Shown here piece by piece: positions 8,476-15,937 of a DNA stretch of 64,000 nucleotides (positions are counted from its first letter, which is position 1; the number at the start of each line of letters is the position of its first letter). A model generated the notes under the pieces. The model was not told the DNA's origin. It saw only the letters and a list, made by a program, of their open reading frames with translations, and did no database searches. Origin of the DNA: Azoarcus_F sp036734105 (GTDB lineage: Bacteria > Pseudomonadota > Gammaproteobacteria > Burkholderiales > Rhodocyclaceae). A program made the translations under genes and the position numbers. The stretch is from the NCBI GenBank assembly GCA_036734105.1, contig DAIMZH010000001.1, forward strand, positions 62,001 through 126,000. Reading direction: 5' to 3'.

Positions 8476-9885
8476 CTAGAGCACATCCCTGACATCCACG
8501 AATCGCCCGAACACTGCAGCCGCAGCCGCCATGGCAGGACTCACCAGATGGGTTCTACCGCCAGCACCCTGTCGACCCTCAAAGTTGCGGTTTGACGTGG
8601 AGGCACAGTGCTCGCCCGGCTCAAGGCGGTCTGCGTTCATGGCCAGACACATCGAGCAACCGGGCTCCCGCCACTCAAAACCAGCCGCCAGAAAGACCTC
8701 GTGCAAACCCTCTGCCTCTGCCTGACGCTTGACAAGCCCGGAACCTGGTACCACCAGCACACGCTTGACGCTATCGGCCTTGCGTCGGCCTCTTGCCACC
8801 TCGGCAGCCTCGCGCAAGTCCTCAATACGGGAATTGGTGCACGAACCGATGAAAACCTGATCAACCGGAATCTGCCCAATCGGTGTATTGGCTGCAAGAC
8901 CCATGTATTTGAGCGCACGCTCCACGCCATCACGCTTGACCGGGTCGGTCACGGCCGCCGGGTCGGGCGTATGACCGCTCACCCCGACCACCATCTCCGG
9001 CGAGGTGCCCCAGGTAACCTGAGGTTCAATCTCATCGGCGTTCAGCACCACAAGCTTGTCGAACGCAGCCCCCTCGTCCGACTTGAGCGTACGCCAGTAG
9101 TCTTCAGCTTTGCGCCAGTTCTCACCTTGAGGGGCAAACGGCTTGCCGCGCAGGTAATCGATCGTATTGTCGTCAACAGCTACCAATCCGGCACGCGCAC
9201 CGGCCTCGATAGCCATGTTGCACACCGTCATGCGGCCCTCCATGGACAGCGCCTGAATCGCGCTGCCACCGAATTCGATCGCATACCCGGTTCCGCCAGC
9301 GGTGCCGATACAACCAATTATGGCGAGCACAATGTCCTTGGCACTCACACCGGCACCAGCCTTGCCGTCGACACGTATCAGCATGGTTTTCGACTTCTTC
9401 TGCAGCAGGCATTGTGTGGCAAGCACATGCTCGACCTCAGACGTGCCGATACCGTGCGCCAGACAGGCGAAGGCCCCGTGGGTAGAGGTGTGGGAGTCAC
9501 CACACACCACCGTCATGCCCGGCAGCGTGGCGCCCTGCTCAGGTCCGATCACATGCACAATGCCCTGACGAGCATCACGAAACGGAAAATAGCTGAGCGC
9601 GCCGTACTCGCGGATATTCGCATCAAGCGTTTCAACCTGCGTGCGCGATACCGGGTCCTTGATCCCTTCGTCCCAGTGATCGGTCGGTGTGTTGTGGTCA
9701 GCGGTTGCAACAATCGAACTCACGCGCCACGGTCGTCGACCGGCCAGCTTGAGCCCTTCAAAGGCCTGCGGGCTGGTTACCTCGTGAACCAGATGACGGT
9801 CGATGTAGATCAACGCGGTACCGTCTTCCTGCTGTCGAACCAGATGGCTGTTCCACAATTTCTCGTAGAGGGTCTGCGGCTTCAT
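8476..9885 (-). CDS. leuC: 3-isopropylmalate dehydratase large subunit
   Basis: An aconitase-family [4Fe-4S] enzyme that isomerises 2-isopropylmalate to 3-isopropylmalate together with LeuD. The 469 residues match the family. Cluster ligands are seen in SCTNSRIEDLR (about residue 349) and PGCSMCLAMN (about residues 409-414). Other signatures are VCGDSHTSTHGAFACLAHGI and HVLATQC. It is the first gene of the leu-asd operon. Only 132 bases separate it from the upstream peptidase gene, and no leucine-rich leader peptide was found there. Confidence 0.98.
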   Translation of the reverse strand: MKPQTLYEKLWNSHLVRQQEDGTALIYIDRHLVHEVTSPQAFEGLKLAGRRPWRVSSIVATADHNTPTDHWDEGIKDPVSRTQVETLDANIREYGALSYFPFRDARQGIVHVIGPEQGATLPGMTVVCGDSHTSTHGAFACLAHGIGTSEVEHVLATQCLLQKKSKTMLIRVDGKAGAGVSAKDIVLAIIGCIGTAGGTGYAIEFGGSAIQALSMEGRMTVCNMAIEAGARAGLVAVDDNTIDYLRGKPFAPQGENWRKAEDYWRTLKSDEGAAFDKLVVLNADEIEPQVTWGTSPEMVVGVSGHTPDPAAVTDPVKRDGVERALKYMGLAANTPIGQIPVDQVFIGSCTNSRIEDLREAAEVARGRRKADSVKRVLVVPGSGLVKRQAEAEGLHEVFLAAGFEWREPGCSMCLAMNADRLEPGEHCASTSNRNFEGRQGAGGRTHLVSPAMAAAAAVFGRFVDVRDVL

Positions 9886-10017
9886 CCCAAGTGTTCCCGT
9901 GAATCGAAACCATCAATTATTTCACAGGCGCGCGTGGCTGAATAGCATCACTGCAGGTAGTGGACTGCAAAGCTTTTGGTTGTAGTGCTTCGTAAACCAG
10001 CTACTGGGCCACTCGAA

Positions 10018-10818
10018 TCAGCGACGCGCTGATTGATACAAGGGCATCACGCGCTCGGCCGCGATAGTCAGTTCGCGCTGCCGGTTAGCATGTGCCGGGT
10101 GTGTTGACAGCCATTCGGGGGGCGCGGCACTTGAGCGAGTCGACATCTTGTTCCACAGTGTCACCGCCGCACGCGGGTCGTAGCCCGCGCGTGCAGCCAG
10201 TTCAACACCAATGCGATCTGCTTCGGTTTCATGCAGGCGCGAATGGGGTAACTCAAAGCTGACGTGGGCAACCTGGGACAACAGATCCTGCCCGGTCCCC
10301 TGTACCCCCAGCACGGCGCTGGCAATCGACACACCCAAACCCGTGGCCAGTCCTCGCGAGACGCGTTCACGAGCGTGCTCGCGTAGCGCATGGGCAATTT
10401 CGTGCCCAAGCACAGCAGCGATTTCGTCGTCAGTCAGGGCCAGCCGATCGATCAGACCAGAATAAATCGCCATCTTGCCACCGGCCATGCACCAGGCGTT
10501 GAGGTCATCCGACTTTATGACGTGAATCTCCCAGGCCCACCTGGGCGCATCGGTCCGAAACGCGGCAGTATGCGGGATCAGGCGCTGGGTGATGGCACGC
10601 ACGCGCGCCACCTGCCGCGCATCCCGGTCCAGTACGCCGGCTTTGCGAGCCTGCTCAATGACTTCTCGATATTGCACAGCCGAGGCCTGCTCCACCTCGG
10701 CTGCCGACACCATCATCAGTTGCTGACGCTGAACGCCAACCGCCCCCGCGCCGGTTGTATGAACGCTCTGGCAGGCTGCCAGAAACAAGGCAAGACCAGC
10801 GGCAACGAAAATCTTCAT
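10018..10818 (-). CDS. M48-family metallopeptidase, lipoprotein
   Basis: A zinc peptidase of the LoiP/YggG (M48) type, probably in outer-membrane protein quality control. The 266-residue product starts with a lipoprotein signal (MKIFVAAGLALFLAACQS, lipobox LAAC). The HEIAH zinc site with the catalytic Glu is near residue 138, and the third-ligand region ETEADRIGVELAARAGYDP near residue 197. Its start overlaps the stop of the upstream MFS gene by four bases (ATGA), indicating coupled translation. The family is certain; the substrate is unknown. Confidence 0.9.
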   Translation of the reverse strand: MKIFVAAGLALFLAACQSVHTTGAGAVGVQRQQLMMVSAAEVEQASAVQYREVIEQARKAGVLDRDARQVARVRAITQRLIPHTAAFRTDAPRWAWEIHVIKSDDLNAWCMAGGKMAIYSGLIDRLALTDDEIAAVLGHEIAHALREHARERVSRGLATGLGVSIASAVLGVQGTGQDLLSQVAHVSFELPHSRLHETEADRIGVELAARAGYDPRAAVTLWNKMSTRSSAAPPEWLSTHPAHANRQRELTIAAERVMPLYQSARR

Positions 10819-11978
10819 GGCACTTCTCCTTTCGCCTGTTGCTCAACAGGCTCGTGCAATTTCATCAGCAACCAGATCAGACCAATAACGGCAAACCCCG
10901 AACCCATGGTGTAGGTCCACGCCGCCCCGAGGGTGTCCCAGGTCAGCCCACTCAACAGCCCACCCAGCATTCCCCCGGCACCAAAAGACAGGCTGCCATA
11001 AAGCGCCTGCCCACTGGACTGCAGGCGACCGGGAAACCAACGGTTGACCAGGGTGATGGCCGCAGCGTGATACGCACCGAAGGTGGCACCATGCAGCAAC
11101 TGCGCCAGCAACAACACCCAGACCATCTCCACTCCCCAACCAATCAACAGAAAGCGTAGCACCGCCGCAACAAACGCCACAATCAGCACGGTACGCATGG
11201 ACAAGCAGCGAGCCAGGCGTGGCATCAACAAGAAGACGATGATCTCCGACACCACGCCAAGTGTCCACATCCAGCCGACAAGCGACTTGCCGTAACCATG
11301 ATCAACCAGATAGATGCTGTAAAACACGTACAACGCCCCATGCGCAGCCGACATGAAGAAGCAGGCACCCAGCAGGGCTGCCACATGAGGCAGCTTAAGG
11401 GTTGTCCACAAGCTTTCATGACTTCTGGCAGCAGGAGGACGGTTTGCCTCAGGGACAGAGAAAGCCGAGAGCACGATAGCCAACAGGATGAGCGCGGTCA
11501 TCCACAGCAGGGACGACACGGCAAAGTGATCCAGCGCATAACCGATCACCAACACCGCTACGATGAAACCCACCGAACCCCACGAGCGAATGCTGCCGTA
11601 GCGATGCGCGGCCCCGCCAAGATGGTTGAAAGTCGTACTCTCCACCAGCGGCAGTGCTGCGCTCCAGAAAAAGCTCATGATCGCCATGGCGATGAACACC
11701 CCGACAAAGTCTGTCGTCACGAAGAAGAGCCCAAAGCCCGCCAGACTGGCAAGCGCCGAATACCGCACTATCGGCATCCGTGTGCCACTGCGTTCCGACA
11801 ACCACCCCCAAAGATTGGGCGCAATGATGCGCATCAACTGCATCAATGACATCAGGATGGCGATGTCGGTGGCGCTGAACGCAAGCGACTGAAGGTAGAG
11901 CGTGAAGAAAGGCGCGAACGCCCCTATGAAGGCAAAGTAAGCGAAGTAATAAGCGGACAAGCGGGAATATGGCACCAT
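10815..11978 (-). CDS. MFS transporter of the HcaT/PPP group
   Basis: A 387-residue polytopic protein with about 12 membrane segments. It resembles the small major-facilitator group annotated as 3-phenylpropionate permease (HcaT-like): it opens with YYFAYFAFIGAFAPFFTLYL and has RIIAPNLWGWLSERSGTRM at the loop 2-3 position. The substrate cannot be read from sequence. It is followed, with a four-base overlap, by the M48 peptidase, an odd functional pairing. The start at 11978 is the first ATG of the frame. Confidence 0.8.
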   Translation of the reverse strand: MVPYSRLSAYYFAYFAFIGAFAPFFTLYLQSLAFSATDIAILMSLMQLMRIIAPNLWGWLSERSGTRMPIVRYSALASLAGFGLFFVTTDFVGVFIAMAIMSFFWSAALPLVESTTFNHLGGAAHRYGSIRSWGSVGFIVAVLVIGYALDHFAVSSLLWMTALILLAIVLSAFSVPEANRPPAARSHESLWTTLKLPHVAALLGACFFMSAAHGALYVFYSIYLVDHGYGKSLVGWMWTLGVVSEIIVFLLMPRLARCLSMRTVLIVAFVAAVLRFLLIGWGVEMVWVLLLAQLLHGATFGAYHAAAITLVNRWFPGRLQSSGQALYGSLSFGAGGMLGGLLSGLTWDTLGAAWTYTMGSGFAVIGLIWLLMKLHEPVEQQAKGEVP

Positions 11979-12034
11979 CCGCCCATTCTAGCGTGTGCCC
12001 CGCAGGAAACACCCACCAAACCGACAGAAACAAA

Positions 12035-12080
12035 AACACCCTGTGCAGCACCGACTCAAGTCGGCAATGCACAGGGTGTT
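12035..12080 (-). terminator. Rho-independent terminator after the YdcH-like gene
   Basis: A strong hairpin: AACACCCTGTGCA at 12068-12080 on the minus strand pairs with its complement at 12035-12047, and an inner CCGACT/AGTCGG stem adds to it. On the minus strand it is followed by TTTTTGTTTCT. It lies 32 bases past the stop of the small gene at 12112 and insulates it from the MFS gene. Confidence 0.88.
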
Positions 12081-12111
12081 AATTGGATTCAGACCAAACT
12101 CTTGGGAAGAC

Positions 12112-12348
12112 TCAGGCGGTCAACATCTGATACAAACCATCCTTTAGCTTGAGCCTGCGCTTTTTCAGATCCTCCAACTCGAAATCCGTCATCAGCTCCG
12201 CATCCAATTCAACGCGCTGCACATGACGATTGACCTCGTGATACTGGTTAAAAAGCCTTAAAAAGTGCGTGCTCGACAACTTGAGCTCATGAATTCGAGC
12301 CTGCAAGTCTGGAAACTCCGTATGTAAATCGTGCGGTTCAAGAACCAT
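12112..12348 (-). CDS. YdcH/DUF465-family small protein
   Basis: A 78-residue charged helical protein, by pattern a DUF465 (YdcH) member: HDLHTEFPDLQARIHELK near the start, then HEVNRHVQRVE and LKKRRLKLKDGLYQML at the end. The function of the family is unknown. The ATG at 12348 is chosen because a GGAGAGG ribosome site lies about seven bases upstream and homologues start here. The frame stays open to 12432 without support. A strong terminator follows, so it is probably monocistronic. Confidence 0.82.
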   Translation of the reverse strand: MVLEPHDLHTEFPDLQARIHELKLSSTHFLRLFNQYHEVNRHVQRVELDAELMTDFELEDLKKRRLKLKDGLYQMLTA

Positions 12349-12455
12349 GCCCACCTCTCCGTTCAATGCAATTAAATTGACGTCGATTCCAATGTAATGC
12401 GGATCAGATAGCTGCGTGTTGACCCGTATCAACGGTGGGCAAAGTCCGTGCCGCG

Positions 12456-13589
12456 TCAGTCCTCTGGCGTCGGCGGGTTCTGCGCTACACCTGGTGCAAG
12501 TCGGGGCACAAGCGGCACATCACTCTTGACATCACCGCACTGAGCTCGGTGTCTCAATGCATGATCCATCAATACCAGGGCCAGCATGGACTCGGCAATC
12601 GGTGTCGCACGTATGCCCACACACGGGTCATGGCGGCCGTGCGTATTGACGATAATCGGATTACCCGAACGATCGATTGAGCGGCGATCAAGCCGGATGC
12701 TTGACGTAGGCTTGATCGCGATGCTCACGATAATGTCCTGCCCGGTGGTGATCCCGCCAAGCACCCCTCCAGCATTGTTGCCGAGATAGCCTTCAGGAGT
12801 CATTTCATCCGAATGCTCGGTGCCACGCTGAGCGACAGCGCCGAAGCCAGCGCCAATCTCAACCCCCTTGACCGCATTTATGCCCATCATGGCATGTGCA
12901 ATATCAGCGTCTATACGATCATATACGGGCTCACCCCAGCCGGGAGGCACACCGCTTGCGATCACATTGATTCTCGCTCCGATGGAGTCGCCTGACTTGC
13001 GCAAGGCGTCCATATAGGCCTCCAACTCCGGAATGATTCCGGCGTTCGGCGCAAAGAAGGGATTGCGGTCAACCTCATGCCAGCTCTCAAAGGGAATGCC
13101 GATGCTGCCCAACTGGCTCATATACCCGCGAACCACCACGCCATAGCGTTCGCGCAACCACTTCAGCGCAATCGCACCCGCAGCCACACGGACGGCTGTT
13201 TCGCGTGCCGACGAACGACCACCACCACGATGATCCCTCAGGCCGTATTTCAGCTCATAAGCATAGTCGGCATGACCAGGTCTGAAGGTGTCGGCGATAT
13301 TGCCATAGTCGCGCGACCGTTGATCTGTATTGCGGATCAACAGGCCGATTGGAGTGCCGGTCGTGACACCGTCAAAAACGCCCGACAGGATCTCGACCTC
13401 GTCGGCCTCGCGACGCTGCGTCACATGTCTGGATGTTCCTGGCTTGCGCCGATCAAGCTCACACTGAATATCACTCGCATCGAGACGCAACCCAGGCGGG
13501 CAGCCATCGACTACGCAGCCAATGGCTGGCCCATGCGACTCGCCAAAGGAGCTGACGGTGAAGAGTTTTCCGAAGGTGTTACCCGACAT
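12456..13589 (-). CDS. aroC: Chorismate synthase
   Basis: Removes phosphate from EPSP to give chorismate, the last shikimate step, using reduced FMN. The product is 377 residues. It begins SGNTFGKLFTVSSFGESHG and carries RRKPGTSRHVTQRREADEVE, DYAYELKYGLRDHRGGGRSS and HGRHDPCVGIRATPIAESM, all diagnostic. It lies 86 bases downstream of ilvN on the same strand, where many betaproteobacteria have ilvC. Cotranscription with ilvBN is possible but not shown. Confidence 0.97.
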   Translation of the reverse strand: MSGNTFGKLFTVSSFGESHGPAIGCVVDGCPPGLRLDASDIQCELDRRKPGTSRHVTQRREADEVEILSGVFDGVTTGTPIGLLIRNTDQRSRDYGNIADTFRPGHADYAYELKYGLRDHRGGGRSSARETAVRVAAGAIALKWLRERYGVVVRGYMSQLGSIGIPFESWHEVDRNPFFAPNAGIIPELEAYMDALRKSGDSIGARINVIASGVPPGWGEPVYDRIDADIAHAMMGINAVKGVEIGAGFGAVAQRGTEHSDEMTPEGYLGNNAGGVLGGITTGQDIIVSIAIKPTSSIRLDRRSIDRSGNPIIVNTHGRHDPCVGIRATPIAESMLALVLMDHALRHRAQCGDVKSDVPLVPRLAPGVAQNPPTPED

Positions 13590-13675
13590 GAACGACTCGC
13601 TGAAATGTCAATTTTGAGGCGCGCGAGTTTAGCATGCGCGGGGGCTTGCCCGCCGCGTGCGCTATCGCTGCCGGT

Positions 13676-13990
13676 TTAGTGAAAGAACTTCTCAAGTCTC
13701 TCGAAGACCTCATGCTCTGCGGCATGACGACGAACGGTGAGCACATCGACAAGCTTTTCGAGCTGCAAAACCATCTGCTCAAGGCGCTGATCATCGAACA
13801 CCAGCAACCAGATACGACTCCGGGCATCGTCCTGAAGCGGCATGCAAATAATACCCTCCACGTTAAACGCCCGACGCGCAAACAAATTGCAGATATGACT
13901 CATCACGCCGGGGTGGTTGTTAACATCAAGTTCCAGAACGACTTTTGACACCGCCTTCTTCACCAACGGCTCCGCCACTTGCTCAATCAT
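13676..13990 (-). CDS. ilvN: Acetolactate synthase small subunit, short IlvN type
   Basis: The regulatory ACT-domain subunit of acetohydroxyacid synthase, which confers valine feedback control. At 104 residues it matches the short enterobacterial IlvN (about 96) rather than the IlvH type of about 160 residues found in most betaproteobacteria. The ACT core is visible: LELDVNNHPGVMSHICNLFA then RRAFNVEGIICMPLQDDARS. The start at 13990 has a GGAGG site upstream and lies four bases after the ilvB stop. It forms an ilvBN pair whose control probably depends on the leader attenuator upstream. Confidence 0.9.
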   Translation of the reverse strand: MIEQVAEPLVKKAVSKVVLELDVNNHPGVMSHICNLFARRAFNVEGIICMPLQDDARSRIWLLVFDDQRLEQMVLQLEKLVDVLTVRRHAAEHEVFERLEKFFH

Positions 13991-13994
13991 CTTC

Positions 13995-15662
13995 TCAGCC
14001 TCCGATCATCTCGGTGTTGGCCGCACCCGGCGGCACCATGGGATAAACAAACTGTTCGCGGTCTATGGAAGCGTGGATCAGGCACGGACCCGGTTGCGTG
14101 AGTGCACGAGCCAGTGTCTCAGCCGGATTGTTGGAGGCATCCAGATCGACCGAGGCCACGCCAAACCCTTCAGCTATACGCAGAAAATCCGGGGCGCCGC
14201 GATACTTCGATGCAAACACCCGTTTGCCATAGAACAGATTTTGTTGCTGATACACGAGACCAAGCGAGTTGTTGTTCATCAACACGATCTTGACGTTCAA
14301 ACCCTCTTCAGCCAGCGTTGCCAGCTCCTGAATGTTCATCAACAGGCTGCCGTCACCAGAGAAGCACACCACCGTGCGATCAGGCGCGGCCATCGCCGCC
14401 CCCATGGCTGCAGGCATCCCAAACCCCATGGTGCCGAGACCGCTGGAACTCAACCACTGTCGCGGACGACGGAAGGGGTAGGCCTGTGCAACCCACATCT
14501 GATGCTGACCCACATCGGTAGAGATGATGGCGTTGTCGTCAAGCGCATCCGCAACCGCCTTGATCAGACCATAGTGAGTGCGAGGATCGTCGATCCCCGG
14601 CATGTCCAGCGGATTACGCTCGCGCAAGTCCCTGACCTCGTCCAGCCACATCTCGCGGATCTGTGTCTTGACCAGCGGTAGCATGGCATCCAGAACTGTC
14701 GCCACATCGCCATTGATGGCCACGTGCGCCTTCTTGATCTTATGGAGTTCGGAAGGATCTACATCAACATGAATGATGTCGGCGTTGGGACAGAATTGTG
14801 CTGCCTTGCCAATTGCGCGGTCATCAAAGCGGGCGCCCATGCAGATCAAGAGATCTGACTCTTCCAGAACCAGATTGGTATAGCGTGCAGCGTGCATCCC
14901 GAGCATGCCGATGGACAGAGGATGATCCACCGCCATGGCGCCGAGACCCATCAAAGTCATGGTAGTCGGCAGGCTGGCCTGTTCAGCCAAGGTCACTGCC
15001 TGCGCAGAAGCTCCGGACTGAATCACACCGCCGCCAAGATACAGCACAGGGCGCTTCGCCTGGTTGATCATCCCGGCAGCCTTTTCGATGGCCGCCATGT
15101 CGAGCGCCGGAGTCGGGTCCAGCGTAGCGGGTGCCGGGTAGTCCTCCACCTCGATCAACTGATTTTGAACATCCTTGGGCACATCGACCAAAACCGGGCC
15201 AGGGCGGCCAGACATGGCGAGGCGAAACGCTTCGGGGATGATCTCAATCAACTCGTCTGCCGAACGCACGAGAAAGTTATGTTTGGTGATTGGCACGGTA
15301 ATGCCATAGATATCGACCTCCTGAAAAGCGTCGCTACCGATCATCGACAAGGGAACCTGGCCGGTGATCGCCACCATGGGAATCGAATCCAGCATCGCAT
15401 CGGCGATTGCCGTGACAAGATTGGTCGCGCCCGGACCGCTGGAGGCAAAACAAACTTCCGGCCGACCCGACACCCGAGCCATGCCCTGCGCCATGAAGCC
15501 TGCACCCTGTTCGTGTCTGGCCAGCACATGCCGAATGATCTCGCTGCCAGACAGCGCATCATAAAGCGGGAGGATTGCACCTCCGGGGATGCCTGCAATG
15601 GTTCGCACACCTTGCCGCTCTAGCAGGCGCACGATCAACTGCGCGCCGGTCATCTTCATCAT
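13995..15662 (-). CDS. ilvB: Acetolactate synthase large subunit
   Basis: A thiamine-diphosphate and FAD enzyme joining two pyruvates (or pyruvate and 2-oxobutyrate) in valine, leucine and isoleucine synthesis. The product is 555 residues from the ATG at 15662, which has AAGGAG eight bases upstream; a TTG further out at 15680 is less likely. Motifs seen are GIPGGAILPLYDAL (start of the TPP-binding half), the catalytic Glu in HEQGAGFMAQGMAR, and the C-terminal CFSGDGSLLMN with NNNSLGLVYQQQ (the GDG-NN TPP/Mg motif). It is paired with the short ilvN. Confidence 0.96.
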   Translation of the reverse strand: MMKMTGAQLIVRLLERQGVRTIAGIPGGAILPLYDALSGSEIIRHVLARHEQGAGFMAQGMARVSGRPEVCFASSGPGATNLVTAIADAMLDSIPMVAITGQVPLSMIGSDAFQEVDIYGITVPITKHNFLVRSADELIEIIPEAFRLAMSGRPGPVLVDVPKDVQNQLIEVEDYPAPATLDPTPALDMAAIEKAAGMINQAKRPVLYLGGGVIQSGASAQAVTLAEQASLPTTMTLMGLGAMAVDHPLSIGMLGMHAARYTNLVLEESDLLICMGARFDDRAIGKAAQFCPNADIIHVDVDPSELHKIKKAHVAINGDVATVLDAMLPLVKTQIREMWLDEVRDLRERNPLDMPGIDDPRTHYGLIKAVADALDDNAIISTDVGQHQMWVAQAYPFRRPRQWLSSSGLGTMGFGMPAAMGAAMAAPDRTVVCFSGDGSLLMNIQELATLAEEGLNVKIVLMNNNSLGLVYQQQNLFYGKRVFASKYRGAPDFLRIAEGFGVASVDLDASNNPAETLARALTQPGPCLIHASIDREQFVYPMVPPGAANTEMIGG

Positions 15663-15710
15663 GGTGAAGCTCCTTGTCAAAATTGCCGATTCCGCAAAAC
15701 CCGGGGACCA

Positions 15711-15748
15711 AAAACGAAACCCCCGCCGGGCCTGCGCGCCGGCGGGGG
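15711..15748 (-). terminator. Attenuator terminator in the ilvB leader
   Basis: A GC-rich hairpin: CCCCCGCCGG and its complement at 15720-15748 around a short loop. On the minus strand it is followed by TTTCGTTTTT. It lies between the valine-rich leader peptide and ilvB, about 50 bases before the ilvB start, and so inside the transcript rather than after a gene. This is the layout of amino-acid attenuation. Confidence 0.85.
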
Positions 15749-15771
15749 TTGGATTCTTGAGGTGTTGCTTT

Positions 15772-15861
15772 TTACCCTTTCCCGTTCGACGCGACGCTAC
15801 CTACGCTTACTACTACGCGTACGGCTACGACTACGTCTAGGCTCAGAGAACAGAAAAGCAT
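15772..15861 (-). CDS. Valine-rich ilvB leader peptide (IvbL-like)
   Basis: A 29-residue open frame with ATG at 15861 and TAA at 15772, preceded by a GGGTGG ribosome site. It encodes nine valines in a 14-residue stretch (residues 10-23), including VVVAVRVVVSVG, plus three leucines near the start. Seven of the valine codons are GTA and two GTC. It is followed at once by a strong terminator hairpin and then ilvB. Known biology: E. coli ilvBN is controlled by the IvbL leader, which contains the very similar VVVVRVVVVVG. I infer ribosome-stalling attenuation by Val (and perhaps Leu) tRNA charging. Confidence 0.85.
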   Translation of the reverse strand: MLFCSLSLDVVVAVRVVVSVGSVASNGKG

Positions 15862-15886
15862 GTGCCACCCGAAAACTGTTTGGCTG

Positions 15887-15916
15887 ATTGTACTGCGTTC
15901 ATTCGGTCAAACACAA
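15887..15916 (-). promoter_or_regulatory. Candidate promoter for the ilvB leader
   Basis: On the minus strand TTGTGT (15911-15916) and TACAAT (15887-15892) are separated by 18 bases. They sit 26 bases upstream of the leader-peptide ATG and downstream of the fadD stop. The -10 is close to consensus and the -35 weak. This is a visual match only. Confidence 0.4.
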
Positions 15917-15937
15917 GCAAAGACTTCGTACCAGCGC

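Noticed and set aside
8608..9945. Open frame of 445 codons on the plus strand
   Set aside because: Lies antisense to leuC, whose protein is clearly the real product; the other frame has no family features.
9886..10017. Leucine leader peptide upstream of leuC
   Set aside because: Both strands were read for a Leu-rich short frame and a hairpin; none was found.
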